This document shows positions 62,232 through 64,000 of a stretch of 64,000 nt of DNA, one piece after another. A model generated the notes under the pieces. That model made no database searches and was not told the DNA's origin. It saw only the letters and a program-made list of their open reading frames with translations. The stretch covers positions 372,001 to 436,000 of the forward strand of contig NZ_CP035281.1 in assembly GCF_004103735.1 (NCBI RefSeq), written 5' to 3'. The position numbers and the translations under genes were made by a program. The stretch is from Aminipila luticellarii (GTDB taxonomy: Bacteria; Bacillota; Clostridia; Peptostreptococcales; Anaerovoracaceae). The stretch's first letter is position 1, and each line of letters opens with the position of its first letter.

Positions 62232-62264
62232 AAAAAGCTGTCCCAAATCAGAAGGTCTGACAGC
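62232..62264 (-). terminator. Terminator after the second M20 gene
   Basis: GCTGTC/GACAGC with an inner TCAGA/TCTGA pairing; minus strand T run (TTTTTCTTTTT) follows. Confidence 0.75.
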
Positions 62265-62311
62265 GAACAACTTTTCCTTTAAGTTGAGTTATATATATTA
62301 TATGATTAAGG

Positions 62312-63445
62312 CTAATTAATATGTGCAAGCATTTTGTAATATTCGTAGCCTGACAGTAAAATTTCTTCGTCAAAGTCAAAGTTATTGCTGTGAAGAGGAA
62401 TTTTAGTTCCGGTTCCCAATAGGGCGAAAACCGCAGGAGCTTTTGTTCCGTAGTAGGAAAAATCTTCCGAAATCATGACGGCTTCGGGAAGCTCTTTATA
62501 ATAGCTGAGTTTTTCCAAATAAGGCTTGATGGATTGGTAAAGCTCCATATCGTTTATGACCGGAAGGTAACCGTCCGAACAATCCACCCTGATCTGACAA
62601 CCGTATTGCGTTTCATATTCATTAGCAATTTCATGCAGGCGAGCTTCCATAAAATCAAAGGTCTTCAATTTAAATGCCCGCATCGTACCCAAAAGGGAAG
62701 CCTTTCCGGCAATGACATTCCGCGCGGAGCCGCTGTTCAATCGGCATATTTTTAACAGCGTCCGTTCATCCGCAGGCGTTTCAGTCTGCTGCATGGTGTA
62801 TACATCCGATATATACTGTGTGGCAACATAAAGTGCGTCAATCCCTTTTTGGGATGTGGCAGCATGAGTGCTTTTTCCTTTTATTTCGATGTTTACTTCG
62901 GAGGATTTTGGCATAAGAGGACCGCCCTTTGTTGAGACTTGTCCTTTTGGAATGTTTGGCCACAAATGCAGTCCGAAGGTTCTGATCACGTGATATTTTT
63001 CAAAAATACCAGATTCCGCAATGGGTCTTGCCCCTCCGGTGGTTTCCTCTGCCGGTTGAAATATAAGCAATATGTTATAGGGCAAAGGGTCCGTATGATT
63101 TACATATTCTGCAAAACCAAGCAGCATGGACATGTGGGCATCGTGACCGCAGCCGTGCATTTTGCCGGGATGCTCCGAAACAAAACCGTGCGTATTGGTT
63201 TCGGGAATAGTCAGCCCATCCATATCACTTCTATAGGCAATCGTGGATTCTTTTCCTTTATTAAAAAAGGCACAAATCCCTGTGTTTACTACTGTCGTAA
63301 ATTCACAGCTCATGCCGCCCATTATGTTCATAATATATTCTCTGGTTTCAAATAATTGATCGCCGATTTCCGGAATTTTGTGAAGTGAACGGTGGTGCTG
63401 AATCAAAGTATTGAGCATGTTATGATCGTCAAATTCAACAGCCAT
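62312..63445 (-). CDS. M20D-family amidohydrolase
   Basis: 377 residues. GMHGCGHDAHMSMLLGFAEY, QPAEETTGGARPIAESGIF and GKSTHAATSQKGIDALYVAT are the metal, catalytic Glu and dimerisation motifs of HipO-like amidohydrolases that deacylate N-acyl amino acids. Distinct from the AbgB-like enzyme at 49819, so the window has two M20 branches. The ATG at 63445 follows AGGAG at about 10 bases. Its promoter is strong; terminator at 62232. Confidence 0.9.
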   Translation of the reverse strand: MAVEFDDHNMLNTLIQHHRSLHKIPEIGDQLFETREYIMNIMGGMSCEFTTVVNTGICAFFNKGKESTIAYRSDMDGLTIPETNTHGFVSEHPGKMHGCGHDAHMSMLLGFAEYVNHTDPLPYNILLIFQPAEETTGGARPIAESGIFEKYHVIRTFGLHLWPNIPKGQVSTKGGPLMPKSSEVNIEIKGKSTHAATSQKGIDALYVATQYISDVYTMQQTETPADERTLLKICRLNSGSARNVIAGKASLLGTMRAFKLKTFDFMEARLHEIANEYETQYGCQIRVDCSDGYLPVINDMELYQSIKPYLEKLSYYKELPEAVMISEDFSYYGTKAPAVFALLGTGTKIPLHSNNFDFDEEILLSGYEYYKMLAHIN

Positions 63446-63505
63446 TATCTTGTATCTCCTAAAATTATTGATGGCCGGATAAGTGCCATACACAAATTAT
63501 CAATT

Positions 63506-63534
63506 ATGATACAACTTTTATGTTCTTATGTCAA
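63506..63534 (-). promoter_or_regulatory. SigA promoter for the M20 gene
   Basis: Minus strand perfect TTGACA, 17-base spacer, TATCAT. Confidence 0.75.
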
Positions 63535-63598
63535 ATAAAATCAATAATATTTGTATTTTGTAATATTATTGCAACATAAAAACTTCACAAAGCTATGT

Positions 63599-63870
63599 TA
63601 TAATGAACGCAGTGATTTGAGGCGGCGTTGCCGCAGGGAAGCGTTCATTGAATCACACGGCGACGAGGCTTGTGTGGTATAATGAACCGAATGATTTGAA
63701 GCGGCGTTGCCGCAGGGAAGCGTTCATTGAATCACACGGCGACGAGGCTTGTGTGGTATAATGAACCGAATGATTTGAAGCGGCGTTGCCGCAGGGAAGC
63801 GTTCATTGAATCGCACGGCGACGAGGCTTGTGTGGTATAATGAACCGAATGATTTGAAGCGGCGTTGCCG
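63599..63870 (+). repeat. 79-bp tandem repeat array (three full units plus a partial)
   Basis: Units start at 63599, 63678 and 63757, each exactly 79 bp; a partial fourth starts at 63836. Each begins TATAATGAAC (preceded by TGT or TGG), holds a GCGGC-GTT-GCCGC hairpin inside AATGAAC/GTTCATT arms, then a CACAC/GTGTG stem around GGCGACGAGGCT. Units 2 and 3 differ at one base (CACAC to CGCAC), which still pairs as G-T. Unit 1 extends the arm to 9 bp (AATGAACGC/GCGTTCATT). Confidence 0.85.
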
Positions 63871-63909
63871 TATCATTGATATAAATTAGACGAATGGGGA
63901 GTTTTTAAT

Positions 63910-64000
63910 ATGCTGGGCTATGTGGTTCCTGATAAGGGAGAGCTGAAAATGCGAGAATATGAAGTATACAGCTCTTACTATTGCGGGATGTGCAAAAGTA
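63910..64000 (+). CDS. DUF5685 family protein, 3' truncated by window
   Basis: Only the first 30 residues are in the window: MLGYVVPDKGELKMREYEVY then SSYYCGMCKS. The GY-PDK-ELK-REYE-YCG-C pattern is characteristic of DUF5685, a cytoplasmic family with unknown function. GGGGAG lies 8 bases before the ATG. The gene continues to the right. Confidence 0.8.
   Translation, partial: MLGYVVPDKGELKMREYEVYSSYYCGMCKS

Larger units (their letters stand above)
63446..63909 (+). other. 464-base non-coding stretch with tandem repeats
   Basis: Holds the divergent M20 promoter (63506-63534, minus), then a 79-bp tandem repeat array (63599-63870) and a short leader to the DUF5685 gene. No further gene seen. 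Confidence 0.75.

Noticed and set aside
63599-63870. CRISPR array
   Set aside because: The repeats are contiguous 79-bp units with no unique spacers, and no cas genes are in the window.

Overview
The window looks like a chromosome segment of a motile, anaerobic, Gram-positive Clostridia-type bacterium that ferments amino acids. The evidence is a flagellar locus with CheC, CheD and FapA; a Firmicutes-order S10/spc/alpha ribosomal operon with a zinc-type S14; pyruvate:ferredoxin oxidoreductase next to NfnAB-type genes and an RnfB-like polyferredoxin; an ECF vitamin-uptake module; BMP-type nucleoside uptake; NiaR; a SpoIIQ-like LytM protein; and two M20 amidohydrolases plus a D-aminoacylase. Placement near the amino-acid-fermenting Anaerovoracaceae/Peptostreptococcales is an inference only. 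No rRNA, tRNA, insertion sequence, phage or CRISPR array was seen.

Layout. 1-4.3 kb: two rod proteins (the first cut by the window edge), FapA, CheC, CheD. 4.4-7.2 kb (minus): ParA-like ATPase, ComFB-domain protein and REC-HD-GYP phosphodiesterase, probably one operon. 7.3-10.7 kb: fliD (with a sigma-28-like promoter), fliS and a FliT-like gene. 10.7-16.4 kb: xpt and a BMP/NupO-type nucleoside ABC transporter. 16.6-22.3 kb: small household genes (membrane protein, DJ-1, PHP phosphatase, PC4/YdbC, a 43-residue Cys-rich membrane peptide, DUF378, TGS nucleoside kinase and PfkB kinase). 22.7-38.6 kb: rpsJ to rplQ with secY, adk, map, infA, rpoA. 38.6-46.6 kb: ecfA1-ecfA2-ecfT, L,D-transpeptidase, trmB, SpoIIQ-like protein, aminotransferase, plsC, an IclR regulator. 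46.9-51 kb: D-aminoacylase, YfcC carrier, M20 hydrolase. 51.4-58.5 kb: polyferredoxin, nifJ, nfnA, nfnB. 58.7-64 kb: beta-CASP hydrolase, an unknown protein, NiaR, a second M20 hydrolase, a 79-bp tandem repeat array, and the start of a DUF5685 gene.

How the parts fit. Acylated amino acids or peptide-like substrates would enter through the YfcC carrier and be deacylated by the D-aminoacylase and M20 enzyme. Carbon skeletons reach pyruvate, and PFOR passes electrons to ferredoxin, where the polyferredoxin and NfnAB can exchange them with NAD(P)H. The flagellar block carries a possible c-di-GMP sub-circuit (HD-GYP plus a ComFB-type receptor).

The observations most worth following are: the RnfB-like protein whose eight-Cys-motif region is a clear internal duplication, fused in an operon to PFOR and NfnAB; a structured element between rpoA and rplQ with a textbook loop-E motif; a dispersed hairpin repeat family (three full 79-bp units plus a partial one at the right end, a solo relative with compensatory base changes before the nucleoside kinase, and a related hairpin inside the ribosomal operon); and the ParA-ComFB-HD-GYP operon. 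Start codons were chosen from Shine-Dalgarno spacing and family N-termini and often differ from the longest open frame.
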